From assembly GCA_947587085.1 (NCBI GenBank), contig CANPXX010000007.1, positions 1 to 43,932 on the forward strand: 43,932 nt of DNA. Direction: 5' to 3'. Positions 7,069-15,268 of this stretch are shown in pieces. Each line of letters begins with the position of its first letter. Positions within the stretch are counted from its first letter, which is position 1. The translations under genes were made by a program, and so were the position numbers. The notes under the pieces were generated by a model, which was given only the letters and a program-made list of their open reading frames with translations, made no database searches and had not been told where the DNA came from. Origin of the DNA: an uncultured Clostridia bacterium (GTDB lineage Bacteria; Bacillota; Clostridia; Christensenellales; Borkfalkiaceae).

Positions 7069-7781
7069 CCGAGTTCTCCCGCCTTCTTCATGACGACCGC
7101 CAAGAGGGCGATCGCCGCCGTCTCGGCGCGCAGGATGCGCTTGCCGAGGGAGACGCCGCGGTAGCCCTTCTTTCGAGCAAGTGCGAACTCCTCCTCCGAG
7201 AAGCCGCCCTCGCTCCCCACGACAAGGCAGTACGAGCCGCCCATGTCCGCGATTCCCCCCTCGCTCTCCCGCAAAAATTCGCAGGCGAACAGCTTGTCCG
7301 AGTACACCATGCCCGCATCGAGCGCCATGTCGAGGGTCTCGAAATACAAAATCGAGGGCACCCGTGCCCGCAGACACTGTTTTGCCGCCTCCCGCGCCAC
7401 GCGGCGCAGCCGCTCTAACTTGTTGTCGTTCATATAGGCGGAACAGTACCGCGACGAGAACACGCCGATCGCGTTCACGCCCAGCTCGGTCGCCTTCTGC
7501 ACGACGAGCTCCGTCTTGTCTCCTTTGAGCGCGCCGACGAGCAGACACACGTCCGCCCGCGGTTCGCGTTCGGAGGGCGCATGCCCGAGCACATGCAGGG
7601 TGAGCGCGCCGCGCGTTGCCGCCGCGACGATCGCCGAATACTCCTCGCCGCTGCCGTCGAGGAGGGTGACCTCGTCCCCCGCGCCGAGGCGCAAAACGTC
7701 CTTGGCGTGGCGGTATTCGTCGCCCGTGAGGACGACCTCCTCCGCGATCTTTTCCACGAAGAACCGATGCGGCGTCGCCAT
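7065..7781 (-). CDS. rsmE: 16S rRNA m3U1498 methyltransferase RsmE
   Basis: A 238-residue SPOUT-family methyltransferase that modifies U1498 of 16S rRNA. It has the N-terminal PUA-like domain and the C-terminal knot with GSEGGFSEEE and the LGKRILRAETA signature. The start is ATG at 7781 (MATPHRFF), which shares one base with the prmA stop codon (TGATG). The upstream residues in the track belong to the prmA region. The prmA-rsmE-mtaB order is common in Firmicutes. Confidence 0.95.
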   Translation of the reverse strand: MATPHRFFVEKIAEEVVLTGDEYRHAKDVLRLGAGDEVTLLDGSGEEYSAIVAAATRGALTLHVLGHAPSEREPRADVCLLVGALKGDKTELVVQKATELGVNAIGVFSSRYCSAYMNDNKLERLRRVAREAAKQCLRARVPSILYFETLDMALDAGMVYSDKLFACEFLRESEGGIADMGGSYCLVVGSEGGFSEEEFALARKKGYRGVSLGKRILRAETAAIALLAVVMKKAGELG

Positions 7782-8719
7782 CACGCTCTCTCCTTCAACA
7801 CGAGCGCGCACCACTCGCCGCGCCGCTCTTCACGGACGGGGAAGAGCCCCGCCGCCCCGAATGCCGCCTTCACCTTCTCCATCCTGTCGGGCAGGATGCC
7901 CGAGAGAATGACCGTTCCGCCCTCTTTCAGACGGGCGGGCAGGGCGGGCGCGAGCCGCACCAAGATCTCCGCCGTGATGTTGGCGAGGACGAGGTCCGCG
8001 CGCACCTCCGCCCCGTCCGCAAGATCGCCCTGTTCGATGACCGTCTTGTCCCCCACGCCGTTCCTTTCGGCGTTGTGCGCGGCGCTCTCGACGGCGATGG
8101 GGTCGATGTCGGTGAGATAGCATCGCTTTGCCCCCAGCTTTGCCGCCGCGATTCCGAGGATGCCGCTCCCGCACCCGACGTCGAGCACCACGTCGCCCCC
8201 GCGAAGATAGTCCTGCATGAGCTCCGCGCACATCGCCGTCGTCTCGTGCTCGCCCGTGCCGAACGCCATGTTCGAATCGAGGAGAACGACCCTCTCGTCA
8301 GGCGCCGCGTCGTATCCGATCCACTCGGGCACGGCGACGACCTTCCCCAAATGGATGGGACGGAAGTGCTTCTTCCAGATGTCGATCCAATCGTCGCCGT
8401 CGATCTCGCGCACGCTCTCCTCGAGGGTGCCGAATCGGATGGCGCCCGCCGCCCTGTCGCGGCAGGCGTAAATCTCTCGCATGATCTCGGGGACCGCCGC
8501 CTCCTCTTTCAGAAACGCCTTGACGAGCACGTCCTCCCCGCGGGCGCGCACGCTCTCGTCGAGATAGTCCCAAAAGACGCCGCTCTTCCCGCTCTGCAGG
8601 GCGATGACGTCGGCGAGGTCGGAGACGGCGACCCCGCCCTCCGAGTAGTTCCAAAGGACGTCGCAGACGAGCTCGCTCGCCTCGCTCGTCGTATGTACGG
8701 TGAGTTCGATGTATTTCAT
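7781..8719 (-). CDS. prmA: Ribosomal protein L11 methyltransferase PrmA
   Basis: A 312-residue SAM-dependent methyltransferase that trimethylates ribosomal protein L11. Motif I is DVGCGSGILGIAAAKLG and the substrate motif is ANITAEIL, with the family's N-terminal domain beginning MKYIELTVHTTSEA. The track start 15 codons earlier has no support. ATG at 8719 lies exactly 7 bases after a perfect TATAAT box and has no Shine-Dalgarno, so the mRNA is probably leaderless. It heads the rsmE-mtaB-HIT operon. Confidence 0.95.
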   Translation of the reverse strand: MKYIELTVHTTSEASELVCDVLWNYSEGGVAVSDLADVIALQSGKSGVFWDYLDESVRARGEDVLVKAFLKEEAAVPEIMREIYACRDRAAGAIRFGTLEESVREIDGDDWIDIWKKHFRPIHLGKVVAVPEWIGYDAAPDERVVLLDSNMAFGTGEHETTAMCAELMQDYLRGGDVVLDVGCGSGILGIAAAKLGAKRCYLTDIDPIAVESAAHNAERNGVGDKTVIEQGDLADGAEVRADLVLANITAEILVRLAPALPARLKEGGTVILSGILPDRMEKVKAAFGAAGLFPVREERRGEWCALVLKERA

Positions 8720-8726
8720 ATGCGCT

Positions 8727-8755
8727 ATTATAAGCGCAAGAAGGGAAAATGTCAA
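8727..8755 (-). promoter_or_regulatory. Leaderless promoter of prmA-rsmE-mtaB-HIT
   Basis: Consensus TTGACA (8750-8755), a 17-bp spacer and consensus TATAAT (8727-8732) on the minus strand. Only seven bases separate the -10 box from the ATG, so transcription should start at or beside the start codon. Confidence 0.9.
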
Positions 8756-8761
8756 TCGAAT

Positions 8762-8788
8762 CAAAAGACCGCCTGCAAAGAGGCGGTC
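8762..8788 (-). terminator. Terminator of the 250-aa lipoprotein gene
   Basis: GACCGCCT/AGGCGGTC forms a perfect 8-bp stem with a 6-base loop, followed on the minus strand by TTTT. It lies just after the lipoprotein stop and just before the prmA -35 box. Confidence 0.85.
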
Positions 8789-8803
8789 CTTCCAGAGCTT
8801 GCT

Positions 8804-9556
8804 TTATTCGGACACGGTGGGAAGCGTGAGCTCCGTCGCCGCGTACGAGATCCCGAACGAGTAGGTGTAGGACATCTTGATGCCCTCCTCTTCCCCTTCG
8901 GAGATGAGCACGAAGGCGACGAGCTTTCCGTCCGCATTAAACTTGTAGTTGAGCGATATGCCCTCGATCGCCTCTTTGAGGATGTAGCCCTTCTCCTCCT
9001 CGCTGTACACGCAGCTGTCGAACTCCCACTCCGTGACGGCGCTCATGAGTCCCCTCGAAAAGTCGAGAGAACCGGACGCCGTTTTCGTCCATTTCCCGTC
9101 CTCTTTCCGATAGACGGAAATGCCCTGCGCCGTCTTTTCATAGTACTGCTCTTCGGTCTCTCCGAATTCCCCGCCGGGCATCCCTATCGCCGACGCGACC
9201 GCTTCGAGCGCCTTGTCTCCCTCCGTCTTTGAGTTGCTCTTCAAGTATTCCTTGGCGCCGTCCTTCACCCCGCGCTGTTCTTGGATCACCGAGAACTTCC
9301 CGCTAACCGTCTGCCCCTCATGCTCGGGATCGGGGAAGGAGCTGAATTCATACGACACCGTAAGCGAGGCATCGACCGTGTATTGCGCGTCGTCCTTTTG
9401 GAAGTACTCCATCGCCGACGTCCACTGCGCCGCGGTGACCTCGCTCCCCTCTACCTTCTCGGGGGAGGGAGTCTTCGCCTCGCCGCACGCCGCAAAGCCG
9501 ATGCACATCGCGCCCGCGAGCGCCACCGCCATCATCGTTGCAAATTTCTTGTTCAT
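8804..9556 (-). CDS. Lipoprotein of unknown function
   Basis: A 250-residue lipoprotein. The signal peptide begins MNKKFATMMAVALAGAM and ends in the lipobox GFAAC (Cys24). The mature part is rich in Glu, Ser, Thr and beta-strand-like segments, and resembles the LppX/LolA-like folds seen in many clostridial lipoproteins, but no family is recognised. ATG at 9556 is preferred over the track start 7 codons upstream because it has GGAG 9 bases before it. Its promoter has an unusual G9 run between the -35 and -10 boxes. A terminator follows directly. Confidence 0.75.
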   Translation of the reverse strand: MNKKFATMMAVALAGAMCIGFAACGEAKTPSPEKVEGSEVTAAQWTSAMEYFQKDDAQYTVDASLTVSYEFSSFPDPEHEGQTVSGKFSVIQEQRGVKDGAKEYLKSNSKTEGDKALEAVASAIGMPGGEFGETEEQYYEKTAQGISVYRKEDGKWTKTASGSLDFSRGLMSAVTEWEFDSCVYSEEEKGYILKEAIEGISLNYKFNADGKLVAFVLISEGEEEGIKMSYTYSFGISYAATELTLPTVSE

Positions 9557-9588
9557 GGTTGTTTCTCCTTTTTTCATTGGTTACATTT

Positions 9589-9615
9589 ATTATACCCCCC
9601 CCCGGGATTTGTCAA
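9589..9615 (-). promoter_or_regulatory. Lipoprotein promoter with a G9 tract in its spacer
   Basis: Consensus TTGACA (9610-9615) and TATAAT (9589-9594) on the minus strand are only 15 bp apart. The spacer is aatccc followed by nine G. Both boxes are perfect, but the spacing is two short of optimal, and a homopolymer run of this kind can change length during replication. Confidence 0.8.
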
Positions 9616-9820
9616 CTCTTTTAACGCATTTGTGAGAAAATTTCATAAAAAATTTTTTGGAGATGCGTTGACGCGGAATAAAGCACACCCCCGCCTTTGC
9701 CCCGCCGCGCCGCACCGATTGCACACAAGGCGCGGAATGCGCCGCCCGACGCGAGACGCCTATTGTAGAACACGCGCAAAGCTTTCTATAATGTCATGCC
9801 GCCCCGCGCATACGCTCTTT
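9616..9820. other. Intergenic DNA with F3-type repeat fragment
   Basis: No gene seen. The segment 9787-9810 (CTATAATGTCATGCCGCCCC...) is the inverse complement of a stretch at about 43350-43372 in the island after the BspA gene, and a looser version is near 14796-14815. It marks the far end of the composite repeat island behind dnaJ. Confidence 0.55.
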
Positions 9821-9909
9821 TGTCATTTTGAGCGGAGGCGAAGCCGAAGTCGAAAAATCTCTACCTTGTTATAATGTGGTAGAGATGCCTCGACAGGCTC
9901 GGCATGACA
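9821..9909 (+). repeat. F1 palindromic intergenic repeat, copy A
   Basis: An 89-bp element bounded by TGTCAT and ATGACA with inner arms TCTCTACC and GGTAGAGA around a TTATAAT core. It is a short non-coding, MITE-like imperfect palindrome. Copy A lacks the extra GC hairpin found in copies B, C and D. Confidence 0.85.
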
Positions 9910-9949
9910 TTAGAGGACAAGGGCACGGTTTACCCATTCTATTAAATTG

Positions 9950-10182
9950 ACTCGCGCGGAGCAAAATCGCATTTTGCGGAGCGCGCCTCAATTTGCGCGG
10001 CTCGTCCGCGCTTGTTGTCAGAGCAAGCGACAGAGAGCCCCAAACTTGTTTCCCATCCCCGCCAATTTCCGTCGCGAAATTCTTTGCCCTTATTATAAGA
10101 ACACGCGCGATGAAATCGCGCGTGTCTATTCGATGAAGAATTTCGCGAAATGTTTCTATGAAGAATTTCGCGAAAAACTCGC
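9950..10182 (-). repeat. F2 structured repeat, copy 1 (3' of dnaJ)
   Basis: About 230 bp, largely shared with 15052-15268. It begins directly at the dnaJ stop codon. On the minus strand an outer stem TCGCGAAATTCTT/AAGAATTTCGCGA (13 bp; 10136-10148 with 10072-10084) encloses a perfect 11-bp hairpin ACACGCGCGAT/ATCGCGCGTGT (10101-10125) followed by TCTTATAAT. A GC-rich region with a GCAAAATCGCATTTTGC hairpin follows. It could be a 3' UTR stability or termination element. The 79-aa ORF across it is not credible as a gene. Confidence 0.8.
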
Positions 10183-11325
10183 TTAGGTTTTTTTATACGC
10201 GTCCTTGCCGTAGAGGGCGGAGAGGTCGTCGGCGTACCGTTTGGACCGCTCGAATTGTTTCAGTTCGTACCCGTCTGTCGCCTCGAGGAGGGCGCGCTTT
10301 TGCTCCTTGGAGAGCTTGGTGGGGACCTCCACGAACACCCTCAGATACAGGTTGCCCGTACCCGCGCGCGACTTGATGCCCTTGCCGCGGACGGTGAACG
10401 TGGTGTCCGACTGCGTCCCCTCGGGGATGTTGTAGTCGAAGGCGTCGTCGAGGTCGGGAACGCGCACCGTCCCGCCCAATGCCGCCGTGCGGAAGGGGAT
10501 GGGAAGATCGACGTACAGGTCCATATTCTTGCGGCGGAAGAGCTTATGCGGCTCCACGCGGAACACCACGATGAGGTCGCCCGCGGCGCCCCCCTCCGTG
10601 CTTGCCTGCCCATACCCGCGCTTGCGGATGTACGAATCAGTATCCGCGCCCGCGGGGATGTCGAGCGTGAGCTTGGTCTCCCTGCGGAGCGCCCCCTTGC
10701 CCTTGCATTCGGGGCACTTCTCGGTGATGATCTTGCCGCGCCCGCCGCAATCCGGGCATGCGCCCACGCGGACGGTGGTGCCGAACATGGTCTCCTGTTT
10801 GAAGCGGACCTGCCCCCTGCCCTGACACTTGGGGCACGTCTTATACGCCGAGCCGTCCTTGGCGCCCGTCCCCCTGCACGCGGGGCAGGGCTCGTTGCGG
10901 AAGTAGTTGACCTCCTTCCTGCACCCCTTCGCCGCGTCCATGAAGGAGAGCGTCATGCGGAGCTGGATGTCCTCGCCCGTGGTATCCCGTTGGACGGACG
11001 CCCCTCCGCCGAAGCCCTGAAAAATGGAGCCGAAGATGTCCTCGAAGCCGCCGAATCCGCCGAAGCCGCCCCCGCCGAAGCCGCCGCCCATGCCGCCCAT
11101 GCCGGGGTGCTCCCGCTCATAGTCGTATGCGGCGCGCTTCTGCTTGTCGGAGAGCACTTCGTTCGCCTCGTTGATCTCCTTGAACTTCTCGGCGGCGAGC
11201 TTATCGCCCGGATGCAGATCGGGGTGATATTGCTTGACGAGCTTTTTATACGCCGCCTTGATCTCCTCCTCCGAGGCGTCCTTCTTCACGCCGAGAACTT
11301 CGTAATAATCTTTCTTGTCAGCCAT
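10183..11325 (-). CDS. dnaJ: Co-chaperone DnaJ
   Basis: A 380-residue type I Hsp40. The J domain carries the HPD motif ([10 protein letters not shown]), followed by a Gly/Phe-rich linker and the zinc centre of four CxxCxGxG motifs ([32 protein letters not shown]), then the substrate-binding C-terminal domains. It delivers unfolded proteins to DnaK and stimulates its ATPase. It is the third gene of grpE-dnaK-dnaJ, 144 bases after dnaK. No strong Shine-Dalgarno precedes the ATG; only GCGGGAAAA is seen. A repeat of the F2 family starts at its stop codon. Confidence 0.98.
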   Translation of the reverse strand: MADKKDYYEVLGVKKDASEEEIKAAYKKLVKQYHPDLHPGDKLAAEKFKEINEANEVLSDKQKRAAYDYEREHPGMGGMGGGFGGGGFGGFGGFEDIFGSIFQGFGGGASVQRDTTGEDIQLRMTLSFMDAAKGCRKEVNYFRNEPCPACRGTGAKDGSAYKTCPKCQGRGQVRFKQETMFGTTVRVGACPDCGGRGKIITEKCPECKGKGALRRETKLTLDIPAGADTDSYIRKRGYGQASTEGGAAGDLIVVFRVEPHKLFRRKNMDLYVDLPIPFRTAALGGTVRVPDLDDAFDYNIPEGTQSDTTFTVRGKGIKSRAGTGNLYLRVFVEVPTKLSKEQKRALLEATDGYELKQFERSKRYADDLSALYGKDAYKKT

Positions 11326-11469
11326 ACTGTTTTCCCGCGAAGGGGAAGCCGACCGAGCGGCTCCCCCATCTCATAGCGTTCGCTTCGCCGCATGTCTGCG
11401 GCTTCTGCGGTCATTCCTTGTCAAAACCGACGACCGTTTGCGTCCCTGCCGCCGAAACGGCGGCGGGCT
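11326..11469 (-). other. dnaK-dnaJ spacer
   Basis: Contains GCCGCCG/CGGCGGC just after the dnaK stop and an imperfect GGGGAGCCG/CGGCTTCCCC hairpin just before dnaJ. A TTGACA is present but no matching -10 box was found, so no internal promoter is called. These stems may set the dnaK/dnaJ ratio. Confidence 0.4.
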
Positions 11470-13266
11470 TCACTGGTGGAACTCTTCGTCGCCGCCGTTC
11501 GGCGCGCCGTCCGCGCCGCCCGCACCCGCCGCGCCGCTCTGGTACAGCTTTGCGATGACGGGCTGGATGCGCTTGGAGAGCTCCTCGAATGCCGCGTTGT
11601 ACTTCTCCTCGTCGTCGCTTTCGAGGTCCTTCTTCGCCTCGTCCACCGCCGACTGCAACGTCGCCTTGTCCTCCTCGGAGAGCTTGCCCTCGCTATCTTT
11701 GAGAGTCTGCTCCACCGAGAAGATGAGCCCGTCGAGCTTGTTCCTTGCCTCCACCTTCGCCTTGCGCTTCTTGTCCTCCTCGGCGTACTGCTCGGCGTCC
11801 TTGACCGCCTTGTTGATCTCGTCCTCGGAGAGGTTGGTGGAGGAAGTGATGGTGATGTCGGTAGACTTGCCCGTGCCGAGGTCCTTCGCCTCCACGTGCA
11901 CGATGCCGTTGGCGTCCACGTCGAAGGTGACTTCGATCTGCGGGATGCCGCGGGGCGCGGGCGCGATGCCCGTGAGCATGAACCTGCCCATCGTCTTGTT
12001 GTCGCGGCAGAACTCGCGCTCGCCCTGCAGGATGTGGATCTCCACGCTCGTCTGATTGTCCGCCGCGGTGGAGAACACCTGCGACTTCTTGACGGGGATG
12101 GTCGTGTTCCTGTCGATGAGGCGGGTGAACACGCCGCCCAGCGTCTCGATGCCGAGCGAAAGGGGCATGACGTCGAGCAGAAGGACGTCCTTCACCTCGC
12201 CCGTGAGCACGCCGCCCTGAATCGCCGCGCCGACCGCGACGCATTCGTCGGGATTGATGCCCTTGAAGGGTTCCTTCCCCGTGAGCTCCTTCACCTTGGC
12301 GACCACGCAGGGAACGCGCGTGGAGCCGCCCACGAGGATGACCTTATCGATGTCGTTATAGGAGAGCCCCGCGTCCTTCATGGCGAGGCGCATGGGCTCC
12401 GCCGTCTTTTCCACGAGGTCGGCGATGAGCGCCTCGAACTTGTTGCGCGTGATCTCGAGCTCGAGGTGCGCGGGACCTGCGTCCGTCATGGAGATGAAGG
12501 GAAGGGAGACGGAGGTCTGGTTCATGCCCGAGAGCTCGATCTTCGCCTTCTCGGCTGCCTCTTTGAGCCGTTGCATCGCCATCTTGTCCTTGGAGAGGTC
12601 CACGCCGTGGCTCTTCTTGAACTCCTCCACCATGTAGTCCATGAGGCGCTTATCGAAGTCGTCGCCGCCGAGCATGTTGTTGCCGTTGGTCGCGAGCACT
12701 TCGAATACGCCGTCCGAAATTTCGAGGATGGAGACGTCGAAGGTGCCGCCGCCGAGGTCGTAGATCATGACCTTGCTGTTCTCCTTCTCCTTGTCCAGCC
12801 CGTACGAGAGCGCCGCCGCCGTGGGCTCGTTGATGATGCGGAGCACGTTGAGCCCCGCGATCTTGCCCGCGTCCTTGGTCGCCTGCCGCTGGGCGTCGGT
12901 GAAGTAGGCGGGGCAGGTGATGACGGCGTCCGTCACCTTTCCGCCAAGATATGCCTCCGCGTCCGCTTTGAGCTTGGAGAGGATCATCGCCGAGATCTCC
13001 TGCGGCGAATAGCTCTTCTCGTCGATCTTCACCTTATAATCCGATCCCATCCTGCGCTTGATGGAGATCACCGTCTTGTCGGGATTGGCGACAGCCTGCC
13101 GCTTCGCCACCTGTCCGACGACGCGGGATCCGTCCTTCTGGAAGGCGACGACGGAAGGCGTCGTGCGGCTCCCCTCCGCGTTCGCGATGACGACGGGCTC
13201 GCCCCCCTCCATGACCGCTACGCACGAATTGGTCGTGCCTAAATCGATACCGATTACCTTTGACAT
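11470..13266 (-). CDS. dnaK: Chaperone DnaK (Hsp70)
   Basis: A 598-residue Hsp70. The ATPase domain begins [18 protein letters not shown] and has the phosphate loops [12 protein letters not shown] and [10 protein letters not shown]. The substrate-binding domain and a helical lid follow, with a short Gly/Ala-rich C-terminus. It folds and protects proteins with DnaJ and the exchange factor GrpE. The track ORF runs 82 codons too far upstream; ATG at 13266 has AGAGGTG 6 bases before it. The length is typical of Gram-positive DnaK. Confidence 0.98.
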   Translation of the reverse strand: MSKVIGIDLGTTNSCVAVMEGGEPVVIANAEGSRTTPSVVAFQKDGSRVVGQVAKRQAVANPDKTVISIKRRMGSDYKVKIDEKSYSPQEISAMILSKLKADAEAYLGGKVTDAVITCPAYFTDAQRQATKDAGKIAGLNVLRIINEPTAAALSYGLDKEKENSKVMIYDLGGGTFDVSILEISDGVFEVLATNGNNMLGGDDFDKRLMDYMVEEFKKSHGVDLSKDKMAMQRLKEAAEKAKIELSGMNQTSVSLPFISMTDAGPAHLELEITRNKFEALIADLVEKTAEPMRLAMKDAGLSYNDIDKVILVGGSTRVPCVVAKVKELTGKEPFKGINPDECVAVGAAIQGGVLTGEVKDVLLLDVMPLSLGIETLGGVFTRLIDRNTTIPVKKSQVFSTAADNQTSVEIHILQGEREFCRDNKTMGRFMLTGIAPAPRGIPQIEVTFDVDANGIVHVEAKDLGTGKSTDITITSSTNLSEDEINKAVKDAEQYAEEDKKRKAKVEARNKLDGLIFSVEQTLKDSEGKLSEEDKATLQSAVDEAKKDLESDDEEKYNAAFEELSKRIQPVIAKLYQSGAAGAGGADGAPNGGDEEFHQ

Positions 13267-13349
13267 TTTATTCACCTCTACTCGAATTTTTTCTTTGAAC
13301 GTCCCTCGCGGGACGGCGCGCCCGCCTCTGAGCGGGACGTATCCCGAAA

Positions 13350-13985
13350 TTATTTCGCCACGACGACCTGCGCGAAGCGCAACACCTTGCCGCCCTGTTC
13401 GTATCCTTTGAGATACACTTCGCGGACGGTGCCGCTCTCCTCCCCCTCCGCGGGGTCCACCGCCATGATCGCCTCGCACTTCTCGGCGTCGAAGGGCTCG
13501 CCGACGGGGCAAATGCAGGTGATGCCCTCCTCTTCGAGCACCTTCCCGAACGCGGTCAGCACCATTTCGATGCCGCGGCGCGTCCCGTCCTCCTTACAGC
13601 TTTTGAGGGCGCGCTCGAGATTGTCGCCCACGGGGAAGAGCTTGGAGACGACGTCCGCCCGCCCGTCCCGATAGCGTTGCGCGGAGAGCCCGTTGGTGCG
13701 GCGGCGATAGTTCTCGTACTCCGCCGTGACCGAATACCACTTGCGCTTGAAGTCCTCCGCCTGCGCCTTCGCCTCCTCGAGCTCGTTTTGGACATCAGAC
13801 GCGGTCTCTTCCGCCTCCGCGGGCTGCGAAGCGGACTCTTCGGTCACCGCCTCTGCGGCGCCGTCGGACCCTTTTGCCACCGCCTCTGCGGCGCCGTCGG
13901 GCTGTTCGCTCGCGGGCGCGGCTTCCTGCTTGTCTTTTTCCTTGTTTTTCACTTTCCTACCGCCGTTTTTATGCTCTTTGAACAT
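13350..13985 (-). CDS. grpE: Nucleotide exchange factor GrpE
   Basis: Up to 211 residues. A charged, Ala/Glu-rich N-terminus precedes the long GrpE coiled coil ([19 protein letters not shown]) and the C-terminal beta domain ending [11 protein letters not shown]. It releases ADP from DnaK. The start is uncertain: ATG at 13985 has no Shine-Dalgarno and lies 4 bases after a TATATT, while GTG at 13952 has a weak GGTAGG upstream. No hrcA and no CIRCE element (TTAGCACTC/GAGTGCTAA) are seen here. Nested palindromes built from TTTCGGGAA and TTCCCGAAA lie in the divergent region with the next gene and could be an operator. Confidence 0.95.
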   Translation of the reverse strand: MFKEHKNGGRKVKNKEKDKQEAAPASEQPDGAAEAVAKGSDGAAEAVTEESASQPAEAEETASDVQNELEEAKAQAEDFKRKWYSVTAEYENYRRRTNGLSAQRYRDGRADVVSKLFPVGDNLERALKSCKEDGTRRGIEMVLTAFGKVLEEEGITCICPVGEPFDAEKCEAIMAVDPAEGEESGTVREVYLKGYEQGGKVLRFAQVVVAK

Positions 13986-14068
13986 TCTTAATATAATGTA
14001 AAAACCGCACGGCTAAACGGGTTTCGGGAAAATTTTCCGAAATTCCCGAAAAATTTTCTTCACCGCTC

Positions 14069-14097
14069 TTTACAAGCCGCCCAAGATGGTTTACAAT
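14069..14097 (+). promoter_or_regulatory. Promoter of the PRTase-like gene
   Basis: TTTACA (14069-14074) and TACAAT (14092-14097), 17-bp spacer, followed by GAGGAGG ahead of the ATG. It is divergent from grpE. Confidence 0.8.
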
Positions 14098-14115
14098 AGA
14101 ACGAGGAGGCAGAAT

Positions 14116-14748
14116 ATGGAAACCAAGGCTTTCGAATTGTTTGCACGCAGGAACAACCGCGTGAGCATTCGCGTCATTCCGGGGCACTTCGCCACCCAGC
14201 ATTCGCACGTCAATTACTGCATAGATATGACGCGGGTGAAGTCGGAGATGAACGCCGCGCGGAGCGCCGCGCAGCTGTTCGCCGAGAGCTTTAAGGGCGT
14301 GGAGATCGACACCATCATCACGTTGGAACGCACCAAGATGGTGGGCGCGTTCATCGCCGAGGAGCTCGCCCATTCGGCGGGAATCAATATGAATCAGGAG
14401 ATCGCCGTCATTTCGCCCGAGCTCACCGCCGATGAAAAGCTCCTTCTGCGCGACAACCTTCTCCCCTATGTGAGAAGCCGCCACGTGCTCATCCTCTGCG
14501 CCACCGCAACGACGGGCATGACCGCCATGGCGGCGGTGCGCGGCATCCGCTATTATGGCGGCGACCCCGTCGGCGTCGCGACGGTGTTCGGCGGAAAATT
14601 CGAGATTCCCGGCGTGCCCGTGGTGCGCCTCGTGGGCGTGGAGGACCTGCCCGACTACGCCTCCTACCGCCTCGGGGAATGCCCCCTCTGCCGCGACGGC
14701 GTGAAGGTGGAGGCGGTCATCAATTCCTACGGATACAGCAAGATCTGA
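14116..14748 (+). CDS. Orotate phosphoribosyltransferase-like protein
   Basis: A 210-residue protein of a PRTase-like family common in Clostridia and usually labelled orotate phosphoribosyltransferase. The N-terminus carries VIPGHFATQHSHVNYC, the PRPP-loop position reads LCATATTGMT, and the C-terminus has CPLCRDGVKVEAVINSYGYS. The usual acidic pair of the PRPP loop (as in VEDIIDSG of hpt in this window) is replaced by Ala-Thr. As I recall the family this replacement is normal for it, so the true substrate may differ from orotate. ATG at 14116 is chosen because GAGGAGG lies upstream. No pyr genes are nearby. Confidence 0.75.
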   Translation: METKAFELFARRNNRVSIRVIPGHFATQHSHVNYCIDMTRVKSEMNAARSAAQLFAESFKGVEIDTIITLERTKMVGAFIAEELAHSAGINMNQEIAVISPELTADEKLLLRDNLLPYVRSRHVLILCATATTGMTAMAAVRGIRYYGGDPVGVATVFGGKFEIPGVPVVRLVGVEDLPDYASYRLGECPLCRDGVKVEAVINSYGYSKI

Positions 14749-14754
14749 GCGGCT

Positions 14755-14770
14755 GTCCGCCGCGGCGGAC
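14755..14770 (+). terminator. Hairpin after the PRTase-like gene
   Basis: GTCCGCC/GGCGGAC perfect 7-bp stem directly after the stop codon, without a U-tract. It is a possible weak terminator. Confidence 0.4.
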
Positions 14771-14901
14771 GCACACCGCCGCACGTTTTCTATTGTCATG
14801 TTGCCCGCCCGCACATTCTATTTGCCGAATGGCGGCACGAGGCATATACAAAGTAGCCAAGCTACATCTATTTTCATTTCAACCGCGCTTACGCTTTCTT
14901 T
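14771..14901. other. Intergenic DNA with degenerate F3 unit
   Basis: No gene seen. A stretch near 14785-14815 resembles, loosely, the CGGCATGACATTATAGAA unit seen in inverse orientation at 9787-9810 and directly near 43350, and forms the distal part of the repeat island behind the aquaporin-like ORF. Confidence 0.4.
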
Positions 14902-15020
14902 TGTCATTTCGACCGAAGCGTAGCGAAGTGGAGAAATCTCTACCATATTTTTATAATGTAGAGATGTTTCGACTCGCGAGCCCACGTCCGCTGGACGTGG
15001 GCTCGCGGCTCAACATGACA
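14902..15020 (+). repeat. F1 palindromic intergenic repeat, copy B
   Basis: 119 bp from TGTCAT to ATGACA, with ATCTCTACC and GTAGAGAT around TTATAAT. The right arm holds an additional hairpin, CGAGCCCACGTCC/GGACGTGGGCTCG, with loop GCT. Copy C carries the same hairpin; copy D has a changed but still paired version. Confidence 0.85.
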
Positions 15021-15051
15021 TAAAAGAAGCGACTTCGCCTCCATTCTAACT

Positions 15052-15268
15052 ACTCGCGCGGAGCAAAATCGCATTTTGCGGAGCGCGCCTCAATTTGCGC
15101 GGCTCGTCCGCGCTTGTTGTTGGAGCAAGCGACGAAGAGACAAAACTAAGTTTCCCAAGCAAGTTCCTTTCCGTCGCGAAATTCTTTGCCCTTATTATAA
15201 GAACACGCGCGATGAAATCGCGCGTGTCTATTCCATGAAGAATTCCGCGAAACTTTTTTCGCGAAACT
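15052..15268 (-). repeat. F2 structured repeat, copy 2 (3' of aquaporin-like ORF)
   Basis: About 217 bp, near-identical over long blocks to 9950-10182. It begins directly at the stop codon of the 43-codon ORF. The inner hairpin ACACGCGCGAT/ATCGCGCGTGT is unchanged. In the outer stem one A-U pair of copy 1 has become a G-U pair, so pairing is kept. Confidence 0.8.

Noticed and set aside
9821-9909. Insertion sequence
   Set aside because: The F1 elements are about 90-125 bp, non-coding and without a transposase. At most they are MITE-like or REP-like elements mobilised from elsewhere.
9947-10186. 79-aa ORF shared in part with the 15076 ORF (RSAPQFARLVRACC)
   Set aside because: The shared peptide comes from the F2 repeat. 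The two reading frames diverge through indels and have no ribosome site, while stems in the DNA are conserved, which favours a non-coding element.
14116-14748. PRTase-like gene as a pseudogene because the acidic PRPP-loop residues are missing
   Set aside because: The whole protein is intact and, from memory of the family, members share the xATATTG-type loop. It is better seen as a divergent PRTase-like family.
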